A DNA stretch of 64,000 nucleotides, from the NCBI GenBank assembly GCA_947625205.1, contig CANQNN010000013.1, positions 1 to 64,000 on the forward strand. The letters are read 5' to 3'. A program made the position numbers and the translations under genes. This document shows, piece after piece, positions 1-10,246 of the stretch. Under the pieces are notes generated by a model that made no database searches, was not told the origin of the DNA, and saw only the letters and a program-made list of their open reading frames with translations. Numbering within the stretch: position 1 is the first letter of the stretch; each line of letters begins with the position of its first letter. The stretch comes from an uncultured Lachnospiraceae bacterium. GTDB lineage: Bacteria > Bacillota > Clostridia > Lachnospirales > Lachnospiraceae.

Positions 1-403
1 CGGAGCGGATCAGCTCTAAGATCAGGCTTTTTATTGTGCACTTTGATGATTTTTAAAATAATTCTTGCAATTCACCTGAAAATAAATATTTTTTCATATA
101 AACTTTTCCACATGTTATCACGATAATAGTTTTATAGAATGCGCAATGACCCGAAGCGCATCCTGTAGACAGGCCGGACCAGCGCCGGTTTATGTTACTT
201 CCTATTATAATATGTAAAAAAATATCAAGATACTATTGCAATTTATAAGGGTATGGTGATACAATAGACTTAACTAATTATCGGTATATATGGTCTATTG
301 GATAGAGAATACCCACCCGGTATGCCTGCAGGCTACGGACAGCTTCAGGAGGCGTCGGGATCCGGATCATTCCGGAGCATTCACGGAGGAAAGGAGGGGA
401 ACA

Positions 404-1717
404 ATGTCTAATAACAGCATTTATAATCTGACGAATGTCTATAACTTCTACATGACTACTTATGCGCCGAAGTCCAGTACGCCTTATGATTCTCATAAGA
501 AGAGCGAGCTGCGCAGCGTATATAATTCCATTGTCAAAATGAATAAAGACGCCCCTCTGTATATTCTCGATACGAGCAAGGATTCTCAGAGATTTGCTAT
601 CAGCATGAAAGAGAATGCCAGAGAACTCCGCAACACCATTGCATCTCTGGGCGGACTGGACGAAGCGGAGCTTCTTAACAAGAAAGTGGCTTATTCCAGT
701 AATGAGAATATTGCCCGAGCTGATTTTATCGGCACATTCAAAGAAAATGAGGAGCTTCCTTCTTATGATATAGAAGTAAACCGTCTCGCCACGCAGCAGG
801 TCAATACCGGCAAATATCTTCCGGACGATGAACCTGTCGCTCTGGCGCCCGATACTTATTCTTTCGATATCGGCATTGACGGGCTGAACTATGAATTCCA
901 ATTCAGCATCAAGCCCGGAGAGACGAACCGGGATGTGGAGGACAGACTTGCCCGGCTGATCACGAATGCCAATATCGGCATGAAAGCGCAGGTTGTTCCC
1001 GGGGAACAGAACACCTCTTATCTGAGACTGGAATCCAACGCCACGGGATTGAAGGGAAACGATTCTTATATATACAGGATATCCGACCACAGAACAAGTA
1101 AGACGGCCGGTACGGTCGATTATTTCGGATTGGATCATGTCGCTACAATGCCCGGCAACGCTTCCTACGCCGTGAACGGCGAAGAGTACTCTTCTGCCAC
1201 CAACCGATTTACGCTGGACCGCATATATGATATCGAACTGACCGGCGTAAGCAGCGAGGAGGGTGAGACAGCCTCGATCGGTTTAAAGACGGATGTGGAG
1301 TCGCTTACAGAGAATATCAACACGCTTGTCGGTGGTTTCAATTCATTCCTCCGTGCGGTTTCGGAATACACCGACAACCAGCCCAAGAGTAACCGGCTGT
1401 TCAATGAAATGAGCAGCGTTGCAAGGGTATTTGCCCACGAGCTTACTTCCGTGGGACTTAACCTGAATCTGGACGGCACGCTGGAGATAGATACTGAGAC
1501 GTTGAAAAAGACTGCAATGGGTGACGATGCGGCGGATGCCTTCTCTCCCCTTAAGAGCTTTACCAACGCCGTTCTCCGCAAGTCCAATCAGGTATCGTTA
1601 AATCCGATGAACTATGTGAACAATATCATCGTAGCATACAAGAATCCGGGCAAGAACTTTGCAAGCCCGTATATCACTAGCGCATACAGCGGCATGATGT
1701 TTAACAGTTACTGCTGA
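404..1717 (+). CDS. FliD-like / flagellar hook-associated-type protein (about 437 aa)
   Basis: ORF 290..1717; the in-frame ATG at 404 has a strong RBS (aaggagggga) just upstream. The sequence resembles the FliD central/C-terminal region (ESLTENINTLVGGFNSFLRAVSEY, LNLDGTLEIDTETL). Confidence 0.6.
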   Translation: MSNNSIYNLTNVYNFYMTTYAPKSSTPYDSHKKSELRSVYNSIVKMNKDAPLYILDTSKDSQRFAISMKENARELRNTIASLGGLDEAELLNKKVAYSSNENIARADFIGTFKENEELPSYDIEVNRLATQQVNTGKYLPDDEPVALAPDTYSFDIGIDGLNYEFQFSIKPGETNRDVEDRLARLITNANIGMKAQVVPGEQNTSYLRLESNATGLKGNDSYIYRISDHRTSKTAGTVDYFGLDHVATMPGNASYAVNGEEYSSATNRFTLDRIYDIELTGVSSEEGETASIGLKTDVESLTENINTLVGGFNSFLRAVSEYTDNQPKSNRLFNEMSSVARVFAHELTSVGLNLNLDGTLEIDTETLKKTAMGDDAADAFSPLKSFTNAVLRKSNQVSLNPMNYVNNIIVAYKNPGKNFASPYITSAYSGMMFNSYC

Positions 1718-1724
1718 CGAACAG

Positions 1725-3341
1725 CTACAGCGGGATATTCCCGTGCTTTTTCTTAAGCGGTTCCACCTGCTTATTCTTCAGGCCGCGAAGCGCCCTCACA
1801 AGCGCCTCTCTTGTCTCCTCCGGTTTGATCACCTCATTGACATATCCCCTTGCCGCCGCTACATAGGGATTCAGGAACCGGTTTTCATACTCGGCCTTGC
1901 ACTGTGCACGCATGGCTTCCGGATCTTCCGCCTCCTTGATCTTACGCTTGAACGCAATATTGACCGCGCCCTCGGCGCCCATGACAGCGATCTCCGCAAT
2001 CGGCCACGCAAAGACAATATCCGCCCCCATTTCCTTCGAATTCATCGCAATGTATGCGCCGCCGTACGCCTTACGCATGATCAGTGATATCTTGGGGACC
2101 GTCGCTTCCGAATATGCGTAAAGTATCTTTGCGCCGTGACGTATGATCCCGTTATGCTCCTGTGCCGTACCGGGCAGAAATGCGGGTACATCTATCAGTG
2201 TGATGAGCGGAATATTGAAGCAGTCGCAGAACCGGATAAAACGTGCGATCTTATCGGATGCATGGTAATCCAGAGAACCGCCCAGAGCGTTTGGCTGGTT
2301 TGCCACGATGCCGACCACCTTACCCTCCATTCTGCAGAAACCTACGACCGCGTTGGCGGCAAATTCCTTCTGCACCTCAAAGAAACTGCCCTCGTCAACA
2401 ATACAGTCTATCACTTCCAGCACATCATAAGCATGGCGGGAATTATCCGGCACGATATCCCTGATCTTTTCTGCTTTTATTTTCTGGGATACAGCCACCT
2501 TGCTATTCCCGACCCTACCAAACATCTTGCCAACGCGTGGAAGGATGCTCTCTCTCTCCTGATTATTAATAGTGGGCGGTTTCTCCATCCAGTTGCCCGG
2601 CAGATAAGACAACAGCTTCCGCACCCCCATCAGGCACTCTTTTTCCGTATCGTATGTAAAATGGGATACGCCGCTCTTTCTGGCGTGTATCTCGGCGCCG
2701 CCCAGCTCTTCCGCCGACACTTCTTCGTTGATGACGGTTTTGACCACATTCGGCCCCGTGATAAACATCTTGGATGTGTCCCTTACCATAAAAATAAAAT
2801 CGCAGATGGCAGGCGCATAACAGGCGCCGCCCGAGCAGGGCCCCAATATGACCGCGATCTGCGGGATCACGCCGGAAGCCCTGGTATGCCGGAGAAACAT
2901 GCCGCTGTAGCCGCTTAAGGAAGAGATACCTTCCTCTATTCTGGCGCCGCCGCTGTCATTGATACAGATCAGAGGCGCTTTCATCTCCATCGCCATATCC
3001 TGAATACGGCAGATCTTAAAAGAATGATACTCACCGAGCGTACCGCCGATCACCGTAAAGTCCTCACTGGCCACAAATACCTGGCGTCCGTCGATCTCCC
3101 CGTATCCCGTCACAACGCCGTCTCCGGGGAACCTCCTCTTATCCAGATCGAAGTCATCGATACGCGACTCTATAAAGCCGTCCACTTCCACAAAGGTGTC
3201 CGGGTCCAACAGCACCTCGATCCTCTCGCGCGCCGTCATCTTGCCGCTTGCATGCTGCTTATCTATTCTGTTCTGGCCTCCGCCCATCAGGGCTTTCTGC
3301 CTTCTGTTGTCCAGTTCCTTGACCGCATCATCCCAGTTCAT
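1725..3341 (-). CDS. Acyl-CoA carboxylase carboxyltransferase subunit (methylmalonyl/propionyl-CoA type)
   Basis: Full-length carboxyltransferase signature (GGARIEEG, GPCSGGACYAPA, FIRFCDCFNIPLITLIDVPAFLPGTAQEHNGIIRHGAKILYAY). Start set at MNWDD, which has a ggaggg RBS; the ORF opens at 3374. Confidence 0.9.
   Translation of the reverse strand: MNWDDAVKELDNRRQKALMGGGQNRIDKQHASGKMTARERIEVLLDPDTFVEVDGFIESRIDDFDLDKRRFPGDGVVTGYGEIDGRQVFVASEDFTVIGGTLGEYHSFKICRIQDMAMEMKAPLICINDSGGARIEEGISSLSGYSGMFLRHTRASGVIPQIAVILGPCSGGACYAPAICDFIFMVRDTSKMFITGPNVVKTVINEEVSAEELGGAEIHARKSGVSHFTYDTEKECLMGVRKLLSYLPGNWMEKPPTINNQERESILPRVGKMFGRVGNSKVAVSQKIKAEKIRDIVPDNSRHAYDVLEVIDCIVDEGSFFEVQKEFAANAVVGFCRMEGKVVGIVANQPNALGGSLDYHASDKIARFIRFCDCFNIPLITLIDVPAFLPGTAQEHNGIIRHGAKILYAYSEATVPKISLIMRKAYGGAYIAMNSKEMGADIVFAWPIAEIAVMGAEGAVNIAFKRKIKEAEDPEAMRAQCKAEYENRFLNPYVAAARGYVNEVIKPEETREALVRALRGLKNKQVEPLKKKHGNIPL
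1731..1743 (+). terminator. Possible short rho-independent terminator between convergent genes
   Basis: CGGGA-tat-TCCCG hairpin followed by tgcttttt just after the stop of the FliD-like gene. Confidence 0.3.
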
Positions 3342-3544
3342 GATCTGTGTTTTCCCTCCTGTCATCGGAATCATTTAGCCGGCTGACCGTTTTGATGATT
3401 CAATGCATAATCATTTGAATATCTAATACTTTGATATTCAAATTATATTTTCATATTATAAGCGCAGTACCGCTCTTTGTCAATACTGCGCCCTAATCTT
3501 TTTGCCGTTTGTTCCGCCGTTCTGTTCCGGCTGCCGCCGATGGT

Positions 3545-4690
3545 TTACTCCTTGTCTTCTGCTTCCACAGCCTGAAACGCCGCAGCGATCACCTTATCCA
3601 TATCGTAATATTTGTACTGCCCCAGCCTGCCGCCGAAAATAATGTGCGGCCTGGTCTTCGCCAATTCCTGATACTGCCGGAACAGCTCATTATTCCGCTC
3701 ATTGTTGACAGGATAATACGGTTCGTCGCCCTCATGCCACTCCATCGGATACTCCCTGGTGATCACGGTTCCTTTCTGCTGGCCGAACTCAAAATGCTTA
3801 TGTTCGATGATCCGCGTATAGGGCACTTCCCTCGCGGTATAATTCACCACGGCATTGCCCTGATAATTGTCACACTCCGGCATCTTATGCGTCTCGAACC
3901 GCAAAGACCGGTACTCCAGATGCCCTAACCTGTAATCAAAATACTCATCGGGCATACCGGTATAGACGACCCTTCGGTAAGTGTTCCCTTCTGCATCGAC
4001 AGCCTCCACACCGTTTCCGCTCTCCCGTTCGTGCGCAAATTCCTGATAGGAAATACCGAGGCGGACCTCAATTCCCTTAAGCATCTTATCCACCATAGCG
4101 GTATATCCGCCGACCGGGATCCCCTGATAGCGGTCGTTAAAATAATTGTTATCGTAGGTAAATCTAAGCGGAAGCCTGCGGATAATAAACGCAGGCAGGT
4201 CTTTGCAATCTCTGCCCCACTGTTTTTCGGTATAACCCTTGACCAGCTTCTCATACACATCTGTGCCCACAAGAGACAGCGCCTGTTCCTCAAGATTCTG
4301 GGGCTCCGTGATATGGAGCTTCCCGATCTGCTCCGTTATCTTCGCCCTCGCCTCATCCGGCGTCACTACACCCCACATTTTACTGAATGTATTCATATTA
4401 AAAGGGAGATTGTAAACCTCTCCCTTATAATATGCAATCGGTGAATTTATGTAGTGATTAAAATCTGCGAACTCATTTACATAGTCCCATATCTTCTTGT
4501 CTGAGGTATGGAAAATATGTGCGCCGTACTTGTGCACATTGATATCCATCACAGACTCCGTGTAAATGTTTCCGGCAATGTGCTGTCTCTTATCGATCAC
4601 CAGAACACTTCTGCCCCGCCGCTTCATCTCATGGGCAAAAACCGCTCCGAACAGCCCCGCGCCTACTATCAGATAATCGTATTGCATCAC
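3545..4690 (-). CDS. glf: UDP-galactopyranose mutase
   Basis: N-terminal FAD motif YDYLIVGAGLFGAVFAHE; HIFHTSDKKIWDYVNEFADFNHY; GGRLGQYKYYDMDKVI. Confidence 0.95.
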   Translation of the reverse strand: MMQYDYLIVGAGLFGAVFAHEMKRRGRSVLVIDKRQHIAGNIYTESVMDINVHKYGAHIFHTSDKKIWDYVNEFADFNHYINSPIAYYKGEVYNLPFNMNTFSKMWGVVTPDEARAKITEQIGKLHITEPQNLEEQALSLVGTDVYEKLVKGYTEKQWGRDCKDLPAFIIRRLPLRFTYDNNYFNDRYQGIPVGGYTAMVDKMLKGIEVRLGISYQEFAHERESGNGVEAVDAEGNTYRRVVYTGMPDEYFDYRLGHLEYRSLRFETHKMPECDNYQGNAVVNYTAREVPYTRIIEHKHFEFGQQKGTVITREYPMEWHEGDEPYYPVNNERNNELFRQYQELAKTRPHIIFGGRLGQYKYYDMDKVIAAAFQAVEAEDKE

Positions 4691-5031
4691 ACTTCCTCAA
4701 CTGCCTTATACTTATCCAGCTGCGCATAATCCTCCATCAACTCCAGCGCTTTCTTGCGCCCCGTCTTGTTGAGTCTGATATAATACTGCATCACACGATT
4801 CTCCATGATCCTGCTGCCAAGCACGCTCTTCTGGTTAAGCGGTGTGAAATCAACCGGATTCAGATTCAGTCTGTCACACATACGGATCACAGTGCCATAT
4901 GCCATACCCTCGATGCCTCTGTCCAAAGCAGTGACTAAGGTCGAATATGGAATTTCCATCTCAATCGCAAACTGTCTGACACTCTTGTACTGTTTCAGGA
5001 TCTCTGCTTTTAGAATTTCTGCCTTTGTCAT
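4687..5031 (-). CDS. HTH (Cro/CI-like) DNA-binding protein
   Basis: SVRQFAIEMEIPYSTLVTALDRGIEGMAYGTVIRMCDRLNLN HTH pattern. ATG at 5031 with RBS aggagggc; 4-nt overlap with glf. Confidence 0.6.
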   Translation of the reverse strand: MTKAEILKAEILKQYKSVRQFAIEMEIPYSTLVTALDRGIEGMAYGTVIRMCDRLNLNPVDFTPLNQKSVLGSRIMENRVMQYYIRLNKTGRKKALELMEDYAQLDKYKAVEEV

Positions 5032-5247
5032 ATTAGCCCTCCTTTTGTGCATATTGCTGAATTTCTATTGCTTAGTCAGCAGTATAACATAAACTTTCGG
5101 GAAAAGTAACCACAAACCGGTCTTTTTAACGATATATCGTCAAAACTGTCATATTGCCAGTTTTTTTCCTATTCTTTTTGTATAAAAAGTCTAGTACTAT
5201 AGTACTGATTTGCGGCGGTTTTATTTACTAACGAAAAAAATATATTA

Positions 5248-5276
5248 TTGTCGTCCACAACAGAAAATGATAATAT
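5248..5276 (+). promoter_or_regulatory. Putative sigma-A-type promoter for the + strand glycosyltransferase genes
   Basis: TTGTCG-N17-TAATAT about 95 nt upstream of the start at 5370. Confidence 0.35.
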
Positions 5277-5369
5277 AATAAGTGTGAAAAAACACAGCAC
5301 AAAAGCAAATTCCCACGGGATCGGTTTTGAATCGCAGGCCCGCGGACAAATCATACAAGAGGTATCAAG

Positions 5370-6425
5370 ATGCTTCCAATTTCGGTGTGCATGATCGCAA
5401 AAAACGAGGATAACCATATAGAGGAATGTTTAAAAAGACTTAAGCCCTGCAAATTTGAAGTGATCGTGGTGGACACCGGTTCTGTGGACAGGACCGTAGA
5501 GATCGCCCAGCGATACGCCGACAAGGTTTATCACTTTGCCTGGTGTGACGATTTTTCCGCCGCGAGAAATTTTTCCATCGAACAGGCAACAAACGACTGG
5601 GTGCTGATCATCGACTGCGATGAGTATCTGGAAAATGTCAATCTGCTGCAGCTGGAAGAATCGCTTGACCAAAACAGCCGCAGCGTCGGCATGATCGTGC
5701 GCAACAATCCATACAGCGTCCAGGGAGTCCGTTCCGTCATGTCAGAACGCATCGGCAGGCTGTTTAACCGCCGCTACTGCCACTATGAAGGTAACATTCA
5801 CGAGCGGGTGCGTTCGCTGGACGGCGGAGAACCCGATTCTTTCCAGATACCCCTGACTTTTTACCACGAGGGTTATGTGTCCGAGTCGGACAAGCGCATG
5901 CGCGCCACCCGCAATCTGGAAATGCTGCTGCATGACCTTGAGCTTAAGGGCCCGAGCCCATACATCTATTTTCAGCTCGGACAGAACTATATCTCTTTAA
6001 ACGACCTGCATAAAGCCGCACAGTATTTTCAAAAAGGGCTGGAGCTTAACGTTGATGTCAGATCCGCTTTTGTGCAGAGCATGATAGAGACATACGGCTA
6101 CTGCCTGATCGAACTGGCGAATTACGATCTTGCCATGTCGCTTCAGGATAAATACGAACAGCTGTCCCACAGCGCGGACTTTATTTACCTGATGGGCGTG
6201 ATCTATATGAAAAAGGGCATCTACGATAAGGCGATCTCGGAATTTGAGAAGGCGACAACCCTTACGAACTGTTCCCGAAAGGGCGTCAACAGCTACCGCG
6301 CCAACTATAATATAGCATCGATCTATGAATATATGGGGCGGCGGGAAGACGCCTGTACATATTATAAGAAATGCGGCGATTATGCGCCGGCAGTCAGACG
6401 GCTGAAGGAGCTGTCCGCATCATAA
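5370..6425 (+). CDS. GT2 glycosyltransferase with C-terminal TPR repeats
   Basis: PISVCMIAKNEDNHIEECLKRL...VVDTGSVDRT...DDFSAARN...IDCDEYL; TPR-like C-terminus. Confidence 0.85.
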   Translation: MLPISVCMIAKNEDNHIEECLKRLKPCKFEVIVVDTGSVDRTVEIAQRYADKVYHFAWCDDFSAARNFSIEQATNDWVLIIDCDEYLENVNLLQLEESLDQNSRSVGMIVRNNPYSVQGVRSVMSERIGRLFNRRYCHYEGNIHERVRSLDGGEPDSFQIPLTFYHEGYVSESDKRMRATRNLEMLLHDLELKGPSPYIYFQLGQNYISLNDLHKAAQYFQKGLELNVDVRSAFVQSMIETYGYCLIELANYDLAMSLQDKYEQLSHSADFIYLMGVIYMKKGIYDKAISEFEKATTLTNCSRKGVNSYRANYNIASIYEYMGRREDACTYYKKCGDYAPAVRRLKELSAS

Positions 6426-6489
6426 ACTGATACAGATCCGCATCATAAACCGATACAGATCCGCATCATAAACCGATACAGATTCAGCA
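6421..6489. repeat. Three tandem copies of a ~23-bp unit
   Basis: cataaac(c/t)gatacagatccgcat repeated three times between two paralogous GT2-TPR genes; the first copy contains the stop codon region of the upstream gene. Confidence 0.85.
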
Positions 6490-6510
6490 TAAGCAGAAAC
6501 GAGGAATGCC

Positions 6511-7566
6511 ATGCAACCCATATCCGTCTGCATGATAGCCAAAAACGAGGAAAAACACATAGAGGAATGCTGCAGGTGCCTTGCTCCTTACGGGTTTGAG
6601 ATCGTGATCGTGGACACCGGCTCGACAGACCGAACCGTAGAACTTGCGAGCCAATATACTGACCGTATTTTTCATTTTGACTGGTGCAATGATTTCTCCG
6701 CCGCCAGAAACTATGCATGGAGCAAAGCCTCCCATGACTGGATACTTTCTATTGATTGCGATGATTATATAGAATCCATAGATATGGATGCTCTGGCTGC
6801 CTGTATGCAGTCGCAACCTAAGGCCGCCGGACGAATCCTTACCCGGAACCGCTTCACGGAAAACGGTCAGGTGTCTTACGAAGATGTGTGGGTATGCCGT
6901 TTTGCCAACAGGCGCTACTATCATTTCGAGGGCACCGTCCATGAACAGATCGTCCCTATTGATCCGGCTATGCCAAAATATGCATACCGCGCTCCCGTCA
7001 GGGCGATCCATGTGGGATACGACGGAACCGAAGAAGAAATGCGCGAGAAGTCCAAACGCAATATTATCCTTCTGGAAAAAGTATTGCACACCGACGGTGC
7101 GGACCCTTATATCTATTATCAGTTAGGACAGAGCTACCGCAAGATACGCGATTATGAAAAAGCCTTTTACTATCTGGATCTGGGGCTTTCTATGGATGTA
7201 GATCCGTCGCTGGATTACGTGCAGACTATGGTGGAATCCTACGGCTATACATTGCTGGATCTCAAGCGGTATCAGGATGCCTTGAACCTTCTCGGCGTAT
7301 ATGACGTCTTTGCCGTGAGAGCCGATTTTGTATTCCTTATGGGACTGATCTATATGAACAACGGATCGTTCGACCAGGCGATACAGGAATTTACAAAAGC
7401 TACCACAATGGAAGAGTTCGCAGTAGACGGAGTCAACAGTTATAAAGCCAACTACAATATTGGCGTCATCTACGAATGTACCGGGCATACAGAAGAGGCC
7501 AAAACAGCATACCGCAAATGCGGCGCATATGAACCGGCGTTAAAAAGGCTGCAGATATTATCATAG
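6511..7566 (+). CDS. GT2 glycosyltransferase with C-terminal TPR repeats (paralog)
   Basis: PISVCMIAKNEEKHIEECCRCL...VDTGSTDRTVELA...DDYIESID; same architecture as 5370..6425. Confidence 0.85.
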   Translation: MQPISVCMIAKNEEKHIEECCRCLAPYGFEIVIVDTGSTDRTVELASQYTDRIFHFDWCNDFSAARNYAWSKASHDWILSIDCDDYIESIDMDALAACMQSQPKAAGRILTRNRFTENGQVSYEDVWVCRFANRRYYHFEGTVHEQIVPIDPAMPKYAYRAPVRAIHVGYDGTEEEMREKSKRNIILLEKVLHTDGADPYIYYQLGQSYRKIRDYEKAFYYLDLGLSMDVDPSLDYVQTMVESYGYTLLDLKRYQDALNLLGVYDVFAVRADFVFLMGLIYMNNGSFDQAIQEFTKATTMEEFAVDGVNSYKANYNIGVIYECTGHTEEAKTAYRKCGAYEPALKRLQILS

Positions 7567-7590
7567 AATCTTTTCAGATCGGAGGGCACA

Positions 7591-7977
7591 ATGGAAATAC
7601 ACGAGTCTGCTGAAGATTACCTGGAAACTATACTTATTTTGAATGAACGGCTGGGACAGGTCCGTTCCATTGACATTGCCACGGAGATGAACTACACCAA
7701 ACCCAGCATCAGCGTAGCTATGAAGAAACTGCGCGAAAACGGTTATATACAGGTAGATCATGACGGATTTATCACACTCACACCGTCCGGCCGCGAGATC
7801 GCATCCAGCATCTATAACAGGCACAAGGTTCTGACCAGCTTCTTTGTATCGCTCGGCGTAAATGAGAAAGTGGCCGCGGAGGACGCCTGTAAGATCGAGC
7901 ATGACTTAAGCGAAGAAACCTTTGATAAGATCATGAAACACGCTGCAGCTTTCATAAACGACAAGGGGAACCCATGA
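7591..7977 (+). CDS. DtxR/MntR-family metal-dependent regulator (short, no SH3-like domain)
   Basis: ESAEDYLETILILNE...SIDIATEMNYTKPSISVAMKKL...RHKVLTSFF...ACKIEHDLSEE. Confidence 0.85.
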   Translation: MEIHESAEDYLETILILNERLGQVRSIDIATEMNYTKPSISVAMKKLRENGYIQVDHDGFITLTPSGREIASSIYNRHKVLTSFFVSLGVNEKVAAEDACKIEHDLSEETFDKIMKHAAAFINDKGNP

Positions 7978-9110
7978 AAATATTATTTATCGAATGGCAA
8001 AGCTTCGGAAACGAAGATATGAAAGATGCCCTCCGCGCAGAGGGACATACGTTCGCATGCTTTCCTTTCTCCAACAAAGATGCCCGGCGCGATGCGGAGC
8101 TTGAAAAGGATCTGACAGCCGCTCTGCATAAGGAAACACCGGACGCTGTCTTTTCCTTTAATTATTTTCCCGTCATCTCCAACGTTTGCAAGAAAGAGGA
8201 CGTCCGTTACATTTCCTGGATCTATGACAGCCCTTACGTGCTGCTCTATTCCTATACCGTCATCAATCCGTGCAACACGATCTATATTTTTGACAAAGAA
8301 CTCTATATGGAATTTCATAAGGCGGGTATCAGCACTGTGCGCTACATGCCGATGGCTGCCAATACCGCAAGGCTGGATAAAATGACCGGCTCCGCTGCTT
8401 TTCTGTACGACGTTTCTTTCATCGGCTCCCTCTATACGGAAGAGCACAACTTCTTTGACCGTATGACCGATCTGTCAGACTATACCAGAGGTTATCTGGA
8501 CGCTATCATGTCGGCGCAGATGAAAATACAAGGTTATAATTTTATACAGGAGTCACTCTCTCCCATTATGGACGACTTATACAAAGCGCTTCCGATGGAT
8601 CCGAATCCTGACGGGGTGGAATCCAAAGAATATCTGTATGCGCAGTATGTGATCAACCGCAAGATAACGGGTCTGGAGCGTCAAGAACTGATCCGGGCTG
8701 TAACAGAACGTTTCTCCTTTGATCTGTTTACGCCCAACCAAAATTACACGCTGCCCAACCTCACAAACCACGGACTTGCAGATTATTATAGCGAGATGCC
8801 GTTAATATTTCGCCGCAGCAGGATCAATCTCAACATCTCTCTGCGCAGCATCAAAAGCGGCATCCCGCTGCGCGCCTTTGACATCATGGGAAGCGGCGGC
8901 TTTCTGTTGACTAATTTTCAGGCGGATTTTCTCGATTATTTCGTGCCGGGCGAAGATTTCGTCTACTACGAGAGCAAGGAGGATCTGATAGATAAAACCG
9001 ACTATTATCTGACCCATGAAGATGAGCGGTGCGCCATCGCCGCAAACGGACATGATAAAGTGGCCGCCGGGCACACGTTCCGGCACAGGGTCAGGGAGAT
9101 GTTTGAGTAA
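7974..9110 (+). CDS. CgeB/DUF3880-like glycosyltransferase
   Basis: VISNVCKKEDVRYISWIYDSPYVLLYSYTVINPCNTIYIFDKE...DVSFIGSLYTEEHNFFD...SRINLNISLRSIKSGIPLRAFDIMGSGGFLLTNFQ. Overlaps 7591..7977 by ATGA. Confidence 0.8.
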   Translation: MKILFIEWQSFGNEDMKDALRAEGHTFACFPFSNKDARRDAELEKDLTAALHKETPDAVFSFNYFPVISNVCKKEDVRYISWIYDSPYVLLYSYTVINPCNTIYIFDKELYMEFHKAGISTVRYMPMAANTARLDKMTGSAAFLYDVSFIGSLYTEEHNFFDRMTDLSDYTRGYLDAIMSAQMKIQGYNFIQESLSPIMDDLYKALPMDPNPDGVESKEYLYAQYVINRKITGLERQELIRAVTERFSFDLFTPNQNYTLPNLTNHGLADYYSEMPLIFRRSRINLNISLRSIKSGIPLRAFDIMGSGGFLLTNFQADFLDYFVPGEDFVYYESKEDLIDKTDYYLTHEDERCAIAANGHDKVAAGHTFRHRVREMFE

Positions 9111-9122
9111 AGGAGATTTTCG

Positions 9123-10205
9123 ATGAATCTGTTTCAAACCACGGCGAGTTCCCGCACCTTAAGCGACAACCAATGGCGCGAATGGAATCAGGCCATCTTT
9201 AAAATTTTCCGCCAGATCTGGCTGATCACGCTTGTTGTGGAGCTGCTGCTCTTTTTGACATTCAAACCTTCGGCAGAGCTTGGCCGCAGTGTGTATTTTC
9301 TTCATTTTATCCTGATTCCGAGCGGACTGGAGGGTCTTGTTTTATTGGCGGTACGATGCGTCTTCACAAAACTTATTCCCTCCCACAACAGAAGAACCGT
9401 TTCCCTGTATACGATCATCCTGACCACCGCCTTTGCAGGCATTACCGTCTGCGTTCACACAAGCGTCAGTATGCTTCCTGCCATGCTGCTGCTTCCTATG
9501 GTATTGACACCGCTATACAGGGACAAAGCAATGACTTTGCTGCAGGCTTTTCTCGTGATCCTGGTATATGTTGCAAACGCCTTTTATTTCACGCCAAACA
9601 GCCCTTATATTCTTCCTTCCACACCTTTTTCACCCATCACAGACACCCTTGTCTTCGTAGGCGGAACATGGGCGACCTATATCCTTTTAGCGCGCGTCAA
9701 CGAGTCTGTCCTTCTAAATGAAGAACGGTCCAGAAGAGATTCTCTGACGCACCTGTATAACCACGAAAGCTTTTATGAGGAACTTACCTGTTATCTGGAC
9801 GGATATGATCAAAGAGGAACTGTCTTTTCCATTATCGTTGCAGACATTGATAATTTCAAGAAAGTCAACGACACCTACGGACACGCTTTCGGCGATGAAG
9901 TCATTAAACAGGTCGCCAGACTCTTCCTGCTTCATGAAAAGAAAGGCGGATTCAGCGCCAGATACGGCGGCGAGGAATTTACCATGATCATACCGGATGC
10001 CGATCCCGTCATCGTTGCGGAGAAAATACGCTCCGCCTTCGAGTCATATGATTTTGAAACTCCGGAAGGCATACGGCATTTCACGCTCAGTATCGGCGCC
10101 GCCGTCTGCGATAAAGAATATACAAACGCCAGCGCATTATTTGAGCAGGCGGACGCAGCGCTGTACCGGGCTAAAGAAAACGGGAAGAATCAGGTGGCAG
10201 TGTAA
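9123..10205 (+). CDS. Membrane-anchored diguanylate cyclase (GGDEF)
   Basis: Hydrophobic N-terminal half, then RDSLTHLYNHESF...ADIDNFKKVNDTYGHAFGDEVI...YGGEEFTMI. Confidence 0.92.
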   Translation: MNLFQTTASSRTLSDNQWREWNQAIFKIFRQIWLITLVVELLLFLTFKPSAELGRSVYFLHFILIPSGLEGLVLLAVRCVFTKLIPSHNRRTVSLYTIILTTAFAGITVCVHTSVSMLPAMLLLPMVLTPLYRDKAMTLLQAFLVILVYVANAFYFTPNSPYILPSTPFSPITDTLVFVGGTWATYILLARVNESVLLNEERSRRDSLTHLYNHESFYEELTCYLDGYDQRGTVFSIIVADIDNFKKVNDTYGHAFGDEVIKQVARLFLLHEKKGGFSARYGGEEFTMIIPDADPVIVAEKIRSAFESYDFETPEGIRHFTLSIGAAVCDKEYTNASALFEQADAALYRAKENGKNQVAV

Positions 10206-10246
10206 GCTTACTGTTATTTGCCGGTGCGGAACGACATATTTCCGGT

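Noticed and set aside
278-1138. 286-aa minus-strand ORF
   Set aside because: Antisense to the FliD-like gene, which has a strong RBS and family-like sequence.
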